Shown here in pieces: positions 46,791-59,900 of a stretch of 64,000 nucleotides of DNA. Position 1 is the stretch's first letter. Each line of letters begins with the position of its first letter. The position numbers were made by a program, and so were the translations under genes. The DNA is from Isoetes taiwanensis (lineage: Eukaryota; Streptophyta; Lycopodiopsida; Isoetales; Isoetaceae): assembly GCA_021234155.1 (NCBI GenBank), contig JAJEKV010000008.1:2861483-2925482 (forward strand), read 5' to 3'. The notes under the pieces were generated by a model. That model was not told where the DNA came from and did not search any database. It saw only the letters and a list, made by a program, of their open reading frames with translations.

Positions 46791-49700
46791 TCGAGCATCC
46801 CTTGCAAGCAGGCTACTAAAAACTCCTAAACTGCTCTTTCATGCAAACAGCCTGCCAAAACATAGCTTAAAAACATCTAAAAACTTGAAGCACCTGCCGG
46901 ATTAGTGAGTGTAAACCCTCGGACTATTGCGTTAAGGGAGATAACACCCTGGCCCTTGGACGTTCACCCTAAAAAAAATTGTTGTTATCTACACTATATT
47001 AGGGTACAAGAAATTTTTTGGTCTAATTACTTAAGTTCCTACCCCATCTAGGCCAACCCTACCCATTTATCACATTGAACATACATCTCATTCCCCAGCG
47101 AGTATCGGCTTATTTTTTGGCTAAAAGCTTCCTGTTCTTTTTAACTTGGCTATTTCTAGCAAGAAAGCTTTCTATTGATTTTAAACTGTACTGTGAGATT
47201 TCAATTCCACGCGATAGCTTACAAGGCTTTCGGGGAATTTCCTGAATCAACTAAACGAGAACACCAGTTATTTACCACGTTTAAAATCATTGAACAAGCT
47301 CCAAAAGGCCTTGCCCTACCATTGGGATTAGGTTGAAATAGGGTGGAACCCATGTTGCCGCATCGACAAAGTTGGGACTCTTTTCTCTGGACAATGGTTT
47401 TGAAACATAAAGTGGAAGATCAAATCCGCAAGAAACTCGTTTGTTGAAAAGAACAAAGTGATGTGCACAAAAGGACAAACTAGACACAATTTGGGTTTTC
47501 AAAAGTAGGCTACAACTTCTAAAAGTAAACATGGTTCCCTTGTCATTTCAAGGAAGCTAATGGAAAAGGTATTTTTACGTCTCGGATTGCCACATGGCAA
47601 CGTAGGATGCCCCATTCGGCCTAGTTGAGATGCATCCTAATGTGGCATTGACTCAGAGATTTATTGAGCAACTTGTTTTGTATCATATCTCCATTATAGT
47701 TTGAAACGTTCTTCCAATATCATGTGGCATTTAAGTAATGGCCCCATTCCCATTCCAAAGTGTTTGTTACCGAGAACTTTGTTTCCAATACAATTCTTGA
47801 TGCTTTTATTGCAAGAAATTAACATGATTCTAATGCATTGAAGGAACACACCTAGTTATATGATGTGACCTCTTTGATGTGCTAACCCTCCCAGGCTCCC
47901 AAGGTATCTCATTTCTACACTTGCCATATTGAAAAATATACAAACAACTACATAACTGGTTTGCAGTTCATCAAGGTTTATTCATTCAACCAGCTGCTCA
48001 CAATAGAGAATCTTGTTTGTTTGTAGCATTGAAAAGAACTGCTGTTTTAGCTCCCTAATTGCTTTATTTGGATATAAACATCTAAACTCATTTTGTACAA
48101 ATTTCGAGTAATATATTATCCCTCCAGTTTTCCTATTTGCAGAGAAAATATTGACCCCGTCAAATGGCTTGAATGAATGTTTTTACTTGACAGTATTTAT
48201 ATTCATTTTATAGACGAATACACAACTTGCTATCCGAGGTTTTAGATAGTATCCTTTGCAATATAAAATTTTATTTTTTGATTTCATGTTTTTATAGGGA
48301 GTGGGTGGGAAGCTTCCATAAGATGTGCGGATTGCATTGAGAAATTGAATTGAATTGGCTTTTATCATCCACATAAACTAAATAGCCTATGGGGCCCAAA
48401 TAAACAAACAAAGAGCAACCTACATATTATTGCACAAAATAAAAAAAAAAAAGGAAAAGGAAAAAATAAAGGTACCGAAGGAATAATGAATTTCGTTGAT
48501 GAATTGTACTTTTGTACATGTCGATGTAGTGATCAGGAGCACAATTGAGCCTGTATGTCTAGTACTTCTGGAATATACGATGTCAATGCCCTACTGAAGG
48601 CATGTTCATCATCACATGTACTGGTTGGTTAGGTGTAGCCAAGCTGGCATATGATGAACGGATAGGTGAAAATGCTGAGCAAAAGAGTGTGTCACTCATC
48701 TTCTATGGCTCCCAGTTGGAAGCATTGGAAAATCCTATTTTCTAAGCTCTTCGGGACCTGTCTGCATTGTCACCGATTAGAATTATTGCTTACGTGCGAT
48801 GGATGTAATCGCTCCATGCTTTTCCATGGATCAATGTGTTAAATACCGATGTGAACCCCTACAGCATGAATTTGATTTGGTTTCTGTAGTGTGATGCCTT
48901 TACCAAGTCCAAAGCACTGTTATTTCAAAGCTCACTAAGAAAACATGTGTCTATTGTTTCAGGCGATTGTAATCCCCATTGTTATGCATCCATGTTCCTG
49001 CACATTCCATCTGGATAACTAGATGGATAAACTTCTCCTTCGGTATACTTTAGGGAAGGAAGAAAGGAAAAGGAAGTTTGCAGATCCACGAGAACCCAAT
49101 GGGTTATGGGACCTATCTGAAGATAGGGCAAAAGCCGGTGACTTCGGACCAAGCCAGTGACCAAACCAAAATGCGAAGCCAAAATCCAAAGCGTGGGGAC
49201 TAGCGATTACACGAGAACTTCGGGGACTATGCCGAAGTAGCAATCACAATGCTAGAATAAAACAAAAAGGGCATAAAAGGCGAAGCGAGGGCGGCTTAAC
49301 AAATTAAAAATAGTGGGGTTCTTTCCCATTTTACAATGAAGGTAATAAGGATGGGGGCTATCGCTGCCCTTGCGGATGGGATGGCCGATCGGGATAATTG
49401 CACCGCCCCCTCTAAACCTGCGCGCCGCCAGCGCGAAACTTCCACGAGCAGGCACAATTCCTCATACGCATGCAGTATGCTTGGAGTAAGATCCTCATGC
49501 GGGAGAATGTGAGGATTCGCCGGATGATTCGTCAGCTGCCGGGGATGAGAAGTGGCATCCCAAAAGTGGACTAAGAGGTGCCGGCGATCAAGCCCGTGCT
49601 TCTCCAACCGAGGCGGAGTGATGCCATCGGCTTGTATATACATCACCCTAGTGAAAAAGCGCCTTGCCGCCAGCCGTCTGCAGGAACAACCATGGATTCT

Positions 49701-50861
49701 CGGGAATGCCTACTAGGCGTAAGGCCGGGTATGCAGCCCACTGGCGTAGGACTGGCTCGAGTGTAGCCGAAGGCCCGGTGACCGAATGCAGCTCGAGAGA
49801 GGTCTCGCCCAACCCATGCGGCTCAGGTGGGAGTGTGTATCCACCCTAGCGCTGCTTCGGTCTGCGGTAGGTGGGGCACCGGTAAGAGCACTGTCGCAGT
49901 CTTTCGATGATGGGCACACATTAACAGAACCAGCCGAAATGAATGCTTGGGAATTTGGGCTGAGTCGTGCCTAGGAAGCTAGGCAACAACTCTAGAAGTT
50001 ACACCAGCCTTCTAAAGTAGCAGTGGCTTGAATCTACAGTAAAGAAATACTGGATGAAAGCCCGAGCAGGTGTGGATCTTGGCCAACATTCACGGAAGCC
50101 GGTCGCCGAAAACGACATCCGATCATCCCGGGGCATAACATAGATGCATGAGCAGTAAAGAGGTGCATCCGAGGTGTGCAGAGAGAAGGATCTTGGGAGA
50201 CTAAAGAAGAATTTTTGAAGGTAGAGAGGTACAATTGTGGGATCGTAAAGGCTTGTCGGCGGACTTGGTCTGATATTAGGTTGTTTGATTTGTGGGTCTC
50301 CTAGCCGATCGCTTTATCCAGCCCGAGGTCATGATGAGGCTAGACTTAGCGAGAAAGCGAAGGGAGAACACCGGTAGGAAGGCTCGAAACCGAAACGCAA
50401 GGCAAGCAACTAGACACCCCAAAAGCAAAAGCAAAGCGAGGGAAGAAAGGGTGCATACAATCCAAGTCAATCCAAAACAAGGTGCAAGGTGCACTATCTT
50501 TGGGTTAGGCGTGAGAGAACAAGGAGGCGACCACAGCAAAGGATGCGCAAAGGCGACACAGCAAGAACACACACGGGCGTGGCACTGAAGTCGTAGGGCC
50601 CGTCACGGGGGTGGAGCCCGAGACCTTGCACGGGTAATCTGTCGGTGGATGCATTTGGAGGCTTTGTGCATTCTTGTCTGGGCAGAATCAACTTGATCAC
50701 GAGCTTGGTATTGGCGAAGGCTAGCAAAGGCGGAGCATTATGAACCGCCGATATGTAGAGTTTGAATCGCGTGAGTTTCCTATGTTTACCATCTTCTATT
50801 ATTATGTCGTGTGACGTTCACAGAAGCGGGTTCTTAGAGACTTAGGAACTTTGTTTTGTTG
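46791..50861. other. gene-free repeat-like stretch
   Basis: From 46.8 to 49.0 kb the sequence is AT-rich with no recognisable coding. From 49.0 to 50.86 kb it is GC-richer, with open frames up to 116 codons on both strands (49296-49646 minus, 49578-49766 plus, 50292-50588 plus). None has a recognisable domain, and overlapping frames on opposite strands suggest composition rather than genes. An A run lies near 48440. Confidence 0.45.
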
Positions 50862-51100
50862 TAGAGATAGATAGATAGATTAGATAGTAGTTTTAGCGTC
50901 ACACACCACTAAGCGGCATCAAGCGGACATGTGACCACACACACCACACTACATTGCTTGGTTGGGCCACGCTACAACCCTGCCATTGCGTCTGTTGGGA
51001 TTTGACCCCCATGATTATCATGTGCGATTACGGGTGGTCTGCGAACTTCGAGACCACGTGCTGAACTAGTGCGTACCACTAGACTAGTGCTAAGGGACTA
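50862..51100 (-). mobile_element. tRNA-derived SINE-like element
   Basis: On the minus strand, TAGTCTAGTGGTA (51086 down to 51074) matches an RNA polymerase III A box. GTCTCGAAGTTCGCAGACC, about 40 bases downstream (to 51036), resembles a B box. The unit ends at a (TCTA)n tail, 50886 down to 50862. Length (about 240 bp), internal promoter and simple-repeat tail fit plant SINEs. No target-site duplication was found. It interrupts the C-terminal coding end of LINE B. Confidence 0.45.
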
Positions 51101-53000
51101 TGGATTTAACTCAAATGCTGGTCGAGAAAGGTTTTCTGTACCCGTTCCAAGTTCTCCCAAGTAGAAAATGATATAATTAGCTTTTATACTTTCATTCCAT
51201 ACAGAAGTACATGCCCCATCAATACCTTGAACAACTGCAACCAATGTGAAAGTCATATTTCTCCTATAGCCGGTTAATTGCATGAAACCTTTCAACTTGT
51301 AGTCACTTGTTTGCCCTGGCACAAGTATCCCAATAAGTGGTAGTAGTGAGCACTCCATCTTTTTATACATTTCTTCACTACATCTCGAGCTTGGTAAATG
51401 AAGGAAGAGCTGCCTACATTACCTCGAAGATAACACCCGAGAAGCACCTTGGTTTTGGCGGATTGATGTGCATTCTTTCTGCGGTATTCTGCGGAAGGAA
51501 GTACCAGTGCATCTAGATCTTTGATGTATACTTGCTGGAGTGGAAACCAAAAGCCCATGTTATCATATCGGTGTGGTTATATGAGTGAGCAAAACCACCG
51601 CCATGCTATGTAAGCTAATCCTCAATGGGAGGATTGTGCACCGTGTTGATTTGCAAGACTCTTGTTGATAACTTTAGTGAACATGTTTCATAGAGCAGAG
51701 GAACTCCCAAGCGCATTAGTCTTTCTATAACTTCTTCCTAGAAAGCGTGTCAAAAGCTTTGGGAAAGTCTGCAGCGAAATATAAATCACAATAAACGTTT
51801 TATGCTTCCCTCTACCAAAGGCAATGTAAAATATAATTGTTATATGGTGGAGTGTTTGAGCCTACACCACAACATATAGTGCACACACCTTTGTGTCCTA
51901 CGCCCATGTCATGAATTGTCGTTCAGAAACTTTGGGCCCGATGGTTTTGCCAACAATGGTGGCCATTATTATGTAAGTAGTTGGCGGGGTAGTGAGAATT
52001 ATGCCTTATGTATCTTTATGGTCCATGTGAGGGAAGCCTTCTAGGCGAATAGGCCCGATAAGGATGGGGACAACACGGTCCAACCCACTTTATGATTTTA
52101 TCGCATGCCATCTAAATGCCCAATCTTGCCATATCTTGAGATGTTACAAGCCTTTAATGACATCTGCCTCTTTTACAATCAATATTGGTTAGGTTTTTGT
52201 TGGCACTTGACTACAAACCTCTTTAGAACCATAAAGTGTCCAAGTATTGCTTCCAACGTGCGAAGAGATGTTTTCTAGTAAGGTTTATATGTTTACGCAA
52301 TACTCTTCTCAAATACTTTTAGTAATGATCAAGAGGTAGAAGCATTTCTTCTTTGATGCTATAATGTATTAATGACTTTGCTCTTGAGAAGAGCTTTGTT
52401 TAATTACACCACACAACAAAATTAAGGATTAATTACTGCTTGGCTGGCGCTCGCTCCTTACCTTTGAGCATCATGTTCCAAGGAAGCGGCGAAGGCGTTC
52501 TTTGTGCATCTTCTCCCAAAACATCGTTTTACCCGGCATTCAAAAGCATGATGACTAGCTTGTCGGGTTTGTTGTTCAAATGTGGAAAGTACTTGAGAAT
52601 TTCCATTAGCTCTTCTATTGGCAATAGCATAAGACTCTGCTTGGTTTGTGATCTGGTGAGGGCATATGTGGGTTGGCTTGTGATTGGATCTACATAGGAG
52701 GTTGATGGTCGAGATCCATCTCACTATCTTTGTGTCTATTCCCACTTGTAGATGTCATTGATGAGGTGAAAATCTTGCTCGACCACAAGCACATAATCTA
52801 TGATCTTTGGTCGGTTCACGATTCGTGTCGGCAAATGTAAGAAAGAGGAGGATGACCATTGTCGCGGGAATAATTTACAGCAGAGTGCATTTCAAAGATG
52901 TTTATAACTTTGGAATTTGGGAAAATGACATCGTGATTGGAAACTTTGCATCAATAGCCAATCTAATGTAATCCACAACTTCCTAGTTCTAAGGTAAAGG
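51101..53000 (-). mobile_element. degenerate LINE B
   Basis: Minus-strand fragments follow LINE order. Endonuclease end: PKIIDYVLVVEQDF (about 52775-52815), then a DHQP motif. RT: FAADFPKAFDTLSRKKL (about 51740-51790) and RLGVP just after it. C-terminal region: HVLLYG and ENLERVQKTFLDQ (about 51120-51230). Spacing between the RT and the C-terminal part is several hundred bases shorter than normal, so an internal deletion probably removed the YADD region. Many stops. Same broad class as LINE A but in the opposite orientation. Confidence 0.7.
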
Positions 53001-53029
53001 TAGTTATTACATAAAATGCTTTATGAAGT

Positions 53030-53705
53030 ACGTGATTGATGCGGCATGTTTTGGATATTGAGATATGATAAATTGTGAATTTGTGGGACACCCATAAAGG
53101 CTTCTGAGGTATCGGTGATTGGAAACATCCACGGAAAGAGCTGATTACGAATCGAGGGAATAGTCCAAACATTGTTTGAGAAGCAAATCGTATGAAAAAA
53201 AATAAAAAGCGAGGAAATTGAATTGGATACGAGAATTAGGCATCGAGCTCACCAGCGCCATTTGTGTTGAGGGTTATATTTTTTGTCCCTTTATTGTCTT
53301 TATTAAGTTGGACTTGTATGTGTTACTCTTGTAGCAGATGCGGGCACTAATGAGCCGATATACATACTTATGCGTATATATACGTGCATAACATGTATCG
53401 ACATGAGTTCAAAAGGTTTTGTCTCTTTGGAAAAAGGATTGTTCGCGAGCATGGCTGAGGGAGAAATTTTGGGCAGTTTTGGAGCCGAACTTTTGAAGCA
53501 TCATATCGACAATCCGACATCCTTTTTAGTTTGATTCTTGGGCTGAAGGCAATCTTTTTGAAATCAGTCTCCGGTGGGATTTTGTTGTTGATCGAATTAA
53601 GGAAAATGTTATGGCTGGCATGATTAGTGCGGTTTTTTGAATGTGAATATGATAAATTATGAATTTGTTGGAGACTCATAAGGCTACGAGAAGGTAATAG
53701 TAATT
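53030..53705. repeat. diverged direct duplication of about 90 bp
   Basis: The block at 53030-53120 (gtgattgatgcgg...tatgataaattgtgaatttg...cataaaggct) recurs at 53618-53705 (catgattagtgcgg...tatgataaattatgaatttg...cataaggct), about 590 bp apart in the same orientation. Confidence 0.6.
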
Positions 53706-56526
53706 CTTTGATAATATGGGGACTTGACGAAGCGTGAAATGGGTGAGATTCAGTTACTAGGGTGAGAAGAGAGTATCTGAATATAGAAGCTTATGGGGCT
53801 TTTACAATGTGGTTGTGGCAAAGGAGTCTCGTTGGCAATAGAAACACTTATTACTTATAACTAGTGGTGACGTTGTTCGTTCCTATAGGAAATGATTCAG
53901 GTAGCTTGCATATTGGAGAATGCTTAGATATCTATTTTGGAACAACAAAGTGCATGATGTTGGTTACATCAATGTGGTGATATGACTTGATATTTCTCAT
54001 CTTTGAATTGTTATTAGGTCTTCATCGATAGTACCAGCTTCAATATAGTAGGTTGTATAGGCAACCTTGGCAAGAGGTAGAAAATATAGGAACAATGTAA
54101 GTAAAATATCTAATGAACTTCACATGTCTTAGGTCTTTTACATTGTTCCTTGTTGTTTTGTATTTTCTTATCTCTTGGATCCCTCAGTCGAGGCTTCTAG
54201 ATTTGGTGGCCTAGATTGCTGGGCATGCCTCCGTGATTTATCACGTGTTTTCTTTGTGGTATTCTTGTGCTCTGTGACAGGCATGGTTCTCCCCGGCAGG
54301 GGATGCTACGTCCACCTCACAGTGACTCCATGGTAAGAAGGTCCCTCAGTAGCGAGGCGTGGTGGGAAAGGTATGTGCATACAGGGTTCACCCCAGCAAC
54401 TCACGTCAGCGGGGCTTGAGTGTGGCTGGTGGGCATTTCTGCGCTAGCGGGGCACGCATGTGGGTTGGCTGACCTTCCCATTTGTCTCGGGGCTATTTTG
54501 TGATGTTTTGGTATTTGACTATGTTTCTCGCTCTTGATGCTCATGTTTGTTATCGCGGATTAAGTTGCCATTGTCTCAACACTTTGTACTCCGTAGGATT
54601 TTTCGTGCAGCATTTGCGGCTTATCCAGATTTCGCGAGTATTTCCTTTACATGCGATGTGGCGAGGGAGCCGCGAATCCTGAAGAGGACTAACCACGAGT
54701 GAAGTCACATGTGCGATGAATGAGCAAAGCGGTGTCAGTGGATGGCGGCGTGCGGTACGTGGATCGTGGTTAAAGGGAGCGAGGACTAACCCGGTGAATG
54801 TTGTCGCGATGAATTAGCAAGCGTGGAGCAATAAAAGCGGGAACATGGTTCGCGATAGAAGATTGGCCCGAGGTGGTATGCTTTGTTATATTGTATAGTG
54901 GATTCATATTGTGCGATGGATTTAAAACATCCATTTGAATTTGAAGAATGAAAGTTCAATTGCAAAGGAAGATTCAATTCTTCACCATTTTCCAGCTATT
55001 TGTCCGCAACCAGAAAGGGTCTTTACAAGTTTGACAAAGATCGAGAGAGTTGCCAAGAGGGGTCAACTTAGCGAGCTTCGATCATAATAAGTGTGTACAA
55101 TATAAAAGCCATACGGTACATGGAACCTTTAATGTATTTGTACAAGTAACACATTCCTTGTTACATGTCCCCTTCTCATGGAACCTCTAATGTATTTGTC
55201 TGAAGCAACACATTCTTGTCACATGTCTCTTTCAATTGCTCCCGAGGAGGCAAAATGTGGAGGCACCCACCTAAATATTTGGGAGTAGATTCCTTCTACT
55301 ACGCTTTTCGGACACTTCCATCAGGCTACAAATGATGGCGTTTTGGGAGGCACTGTGTCGCGGCAACGATTCGTGGGTGGGTGGTGCGGGGTATTTTCTT
55401 CAAAGTCTTATTGGGCTTCGTCGTTTTTATATGAGTCAAAGTTTGGGGCTGATGGTGTCCCTCAATCCCTAACGCCACAGCGGCGAGGTCGCAGCCTTAT
55501 TAGCATGGGCATTGGGGGTGAGAATCCGCGGTCCCATATCAAATGATGTTGCAAAGAGAGCGGTTTCTTACTTACTCTTGAGCGACCCGCGGAAAAATTA
55601 GTGGCTATTAATAGCAAATAAGCGTCTTTTAAGAATCTCAGCTGAGTTTCGCGGTACGATAATGAGGATGATGAAAATAAGAGATGCTTGACTTTTGATG
55701 AAGATCTCAAAGATGCAAGTGACACTTAGAAGTTGAGGATTATGGGCACTTTAAGCATGAAAGACATGAAGCGGTACTTGATACCATGCGGAGTTCAGTG
55801 AAGACCTTGAAGATGCTACATAATTATCATAATAATGTTGTAGTAGAATATAAAATAATGACTTTTATGCCTTAGACCATTAGGGAGATGACATGGAAAG
55901 ATTTGAAAAAGACACTTTGTGGAAGGTATATAAATCCCCATGCTTTGTTGTAAACTAGACGTTTTGGAAATAAAAGTGCCTTTTGGTCATCTCATTTGCA
56001 ACGTATGAATGTCTCTTACTTTTTGCCAGCAGCTAAAATTTAGGTAAAAGCGTTCGTAACTAATAATAATATAGACAAAACATTATTCAAGGAAGCGTCA
56101 TTTTAGGGCGTGGCCGCTAGTTGATACGTCTACGAGACAAGCGATTAGGACTATAATCACTCACGGTAGGTACTCTAAAACCTATAATACTTGATTTTGA
56201 CCTACTTAGAGGTCTCCATAGCTTCAAATATCTATTTTACGATTATTGAGAATAGCTGACTTTGGAAACCTTGAAATAGGGAATCGGCGTGTCCTTATTC
56301 TTTGCTGGCTAGAACATGATTTGGTATGTGGTTGTTGCATTCAAGTCTATTTGATTATCTCTAAGACTTAAACTTTGCTTTGTGTGAGATTAAATATTCC
56401 TTTGGGTGAGAGCGGTATTTTGGTCTGGATTCTTGGGGCGAGTTTGCTTATTCTAGGATGGGTCCTATGACAACATCTATGTCGGTCGAAAAGTGAAGTG
56501 GTGTTCTCATTGAGCTTTGTAAAACA
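53706..56526. other. gene-free stretch
   Basis: No supported coding sequence. The part at 54.28-54.48 kb is GC-rich. A near-perfect short tandem duplication at 55.1-55.2 kb is listed separately. Confidence 0.4.
55120..55236. repeat. about 59-bp tandem repeat, two copies
   Basis: tggaacctttaatgtatttg..aacacattccttgttacatgt is followed directly by tggaacctctaatgtatttg..aacacattcttgtcacatgt. Confidence 0.85.
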
Positions 56527-56817
56527 TTGAGTACAAATGGATCCTTACGAGGGATAGATAAATTTGATATGAACTTTAAATGCTCCAAAACTGAGCCCGA
56601 TCATCGAGAGCATGATGAAACTCAAAAATCACGACATAAAATAGTTTATCCGCCCGCGAAAGGTGGAATCGCGAAAGGTAAAAGGCGACCGGTGGCCCTT
56701 CGTCGCCGGGGAAAAGAAAGAATCCACGCCTTCTTGTGTGTTTTGAGGGAAGCCAAACAAATGGTTAAACGACCACGCTTATATAGCAACACAAGCCTTA
56801 AACAATCTGGGGAATGA
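56527..56817 (+). other. open frame of 96 codons, unrecognised
   Basis: It starts ATG-like and encodes a Lys/Arg-rich, disordered-looking peptide (AKGGIAKGKRRPVALRRRG) with no domain. It stands at the left edge of the purine-rich region. Basic composition fits a retroelement gag fragment or chance; I cannot tell which. Confidence 0.2.
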
Positions 56818-56999
56818 AGGCTGAAAATAACCCATCAATGAGTTCGTCTTCCGCAAACAAAGAGACTTCGGAGGCTCGAGACCGCAGCCAGAAATCTTAT
56901 TGAATAATCAGCGGGAGGCAGATCCAGCGGAATGACCATGTGAACAAACCGATTAAAGTCTTTTACTCGAACTTGACGCCAGCGTAATAAATATGATCC

Positions 57000-59900
57000 T
57001 CGAACAGCGGCGCCTGGCGAAGAATCATGGGCAGTATTTCAGAGCTACAAAAACTGCATCAGATCCATTTGATCGGAGCCAATACCAGAAAAAGAATCCT
57101 CACGATAAATAATTCGTTTCTCATGCATAGAAACGGAAACTCCTGGAAGATTCGAGGATCTGAAAGCGACCAAAATAAACAAAGTGAGATAAGTTCTGAA
57201 CCAAAAGAAAAAAGGATATCACGAATCTGATCAGATCGTCGGCAAAGGAGAAGATAAAATTGGTAAACACTCTCGCCCGATAAATGGAATAAAGGAAGTC
57301 TGAAAGCGTCCATCAAAGAGATGTGGATAATAATAGAACCGTGGCGTCAGGATGAATCCTGCTTTATCTATGTCGGTAGATAGAAAGAAGGACTCATCGC
57401 ATCTGAACAAAAACGGGGAATAAATGTTGATGAAAGGGGAGAAAAGCGCAAGGGTCAGGAATAACGCAAAGAAAAACCATCGACTGATGCTTGAAACGGC
57501 AAAGTGTGAAAAATCTGAAGGATAGTCGAATAAAGGAAGGATAAAGCGAACAAAGTCCGCCGTCGATTTCCGGCATAAAATCGATCGGTTTCTCGGATCG
57601 TCGAATCCGATCAAATTCAGATCCGGGGATCGACAAATCGGATCCTTTCCGGGTCGAAATCTGGGCAGGATCAGATCTTTCATCGCTCCGGCATCGATGA
57701 AACGAAACTTGTCAAAAGCGAAGTCATAAAGCATCAGATTTCAATCTTAAAGATGGAAGAAAGACATGAAATAGAAGATGGAATAAACTGATGCGAAATG
57801 AAAGACTTATGGAACAACAATATGAACCATAAACATAGCCTTTATCCAGCGAGGTAATGATGGCAATGACTAATACACCAATAAATACTATACCAACAAA
57901 ATTCATAAATCGAACTATCTAACAACAATAAACAAAGAACAAGAAGACAAAATCGAAGAAAGGAGCTGATCGCGAAAGGGTAATAGTATCATCGGGGTTG
58001 AACCGGCTCTCCCTGAAGCAAAGGAAATTAATGAAGGGAACGAAATGCGCCCTTCCGCAGATAAGAACCGTAAGAAACATAAAGTAAAAGAAGCGCAACA
58101 ACCATAATGAACAAGTCAAATCTTATAGAATAAATTGAAAAGGAATAAACAAAGGGAGAAAGCGAGTCCACAAAGGATCCGGTGGAACAAAATGAAACAG
58201 AGATGCACCGCGGATAAATTTAATGTGTCATAATAGAACAGAAGTCAGAAACAAATCACTTGAAAGGAGATAACAAAAGGGTCAATCTGGCTCTGGCTCT
58301 CATCGAGGTAAAAGAAGACAAAATGCAAATGACAAAAGTAAACCTAAAAAACAAACAAACCGTGACAAACTTGAACCGAAATAAAACCATCACGATGGAA
58401 AAATAAAATCCTGGCATCATTTTCGCTTTGGATCCGCTCATCGAGGATAAAACTTAACAAGTGGATATCGCCGTCCGGACATGAAACATAAGAAGGAGTA
58501 ACAAAATAAAAGGAACAACAAGCCCGTGAAATAGAGACTAAAAATGGTACAAAAGGCAAAGTGAAACAGCAGACAAATAGCAAAGGGATCAGTTATCCAT
58601 GTGAAGCAAAACATAAGTGAAGCCAGGGCAAGTGGTGAATGTGCAAAGAAACAAAAATGCAAAAATACGAGAACCTATGCTAAATGGATCTTTATGCTCA
58701 TGCATCACGAAGAAAAGAGTGCCTCAAATATGAGGCATAAAGCCATGTAGAAGTCTCAGCGAGAAAGGAACTATGTAGGGGCAATCAAACGGAGGGAAAA
58801 ATGAGTAAAGAGACAATGATTTTATAAAGACCATCAAGAATACGAACTGCTTGACAACAAAACAACATAGAAGGAAATAAATCGTTATCATCGAGGGACA
58901 AGAAGAAACAAACACCACAATGAAATCAAAGGAAGAAAAGATGCTCAAAGCGAAATAAAATGAAAAACTGGGACAACTCATGCCAATGAGACAAAGGTAA
59001 AATAAAGTACTTACGACAAATTCATAGAACATGGGACCACAAAGGAATGGATCATAACGCAATCTGGGTTTCAGCACATTGAGGAACAATAAAGAATTAA
59101 CCGATGCAAAATATTGAGCCGCGGATTGACACCATAATAGAAATATAATAATAGATTTATCTTGAGACAAAAGGCATAGAAAGAGCTGGACAAAGTGTCA
59201 TGGAATCATTGGAAATACAAAAGAGCAATGGAAGTGGCGAAAGCCAAAATAAAAATAGTACCATCGAGAAAATACTAAAACACGTCAGAATAAAGAAAGT
59301 AGACCATCTATCCACGAAAAATTAACAAACCAACTCATCGCAGTAATGATATATCTGAGTTAGCAATAGCCTTAAATCCATAAATTAGACACGATGAATA
59401 TTGAAACAAATACGTTAAAAAGAGCAAATAGGAAAAAGCAACAAGGAAACAGCTAAAAACAACATGAGCATAGCAAGAGAACAAATATCGAAGGAAGGCT
59501 GGCGAATATGAGTATATTTGACCCTCACAGAAGAGGAAAAGAGTGTGAAGGGATACAAGGAACCATCATATAATGGCTCCACCGCCAATCCCTGGTCAAA
59601 TATTAAACACCATGCCCAAACATGTTCAGCGGAATGAGAGAGAAAAAGCAGGAGAAGGTGTTGCAAATGTGGCAATCCAACAAAGAAAATTAAGAAATAA
59701 AGAGAGGGTTCGACTAGATGGTGCTAGAGAAAAATTCAAAACAAAAGGATCACCTAAAAACCCCCATATAACAAAAATCAAAAGTGACAAACAACTCAGA
59801 AACTATGTAAAAGCAATCCGCGGCCTAGCGAAACCCGCGTCCGAGAAAATGAGAAACTATAATTGACATAATAGCTCATTAAACCATTGAAGCAAGCACC

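Noticed and set aside
49296-49646. 116-codon minus-strand frame in GC-rich DNA
   Set aside because: Open frames overlap on both strands and no domain is visible; explained by composition.
1475-50886. Simple repeats as possible CRISPR or satellite arrays
   Set aside because: None shows repeat-spacer structure; all are two-copy tandem duplications or microsatellite tails.
57231-57734. 167-codon minus-strand open frame
   Set aside because: Phe/Leu/Ser-rich product of plus-strand purine skew; no domain. The 148-codon frame at 58724-59170 is the same kind of artefact.
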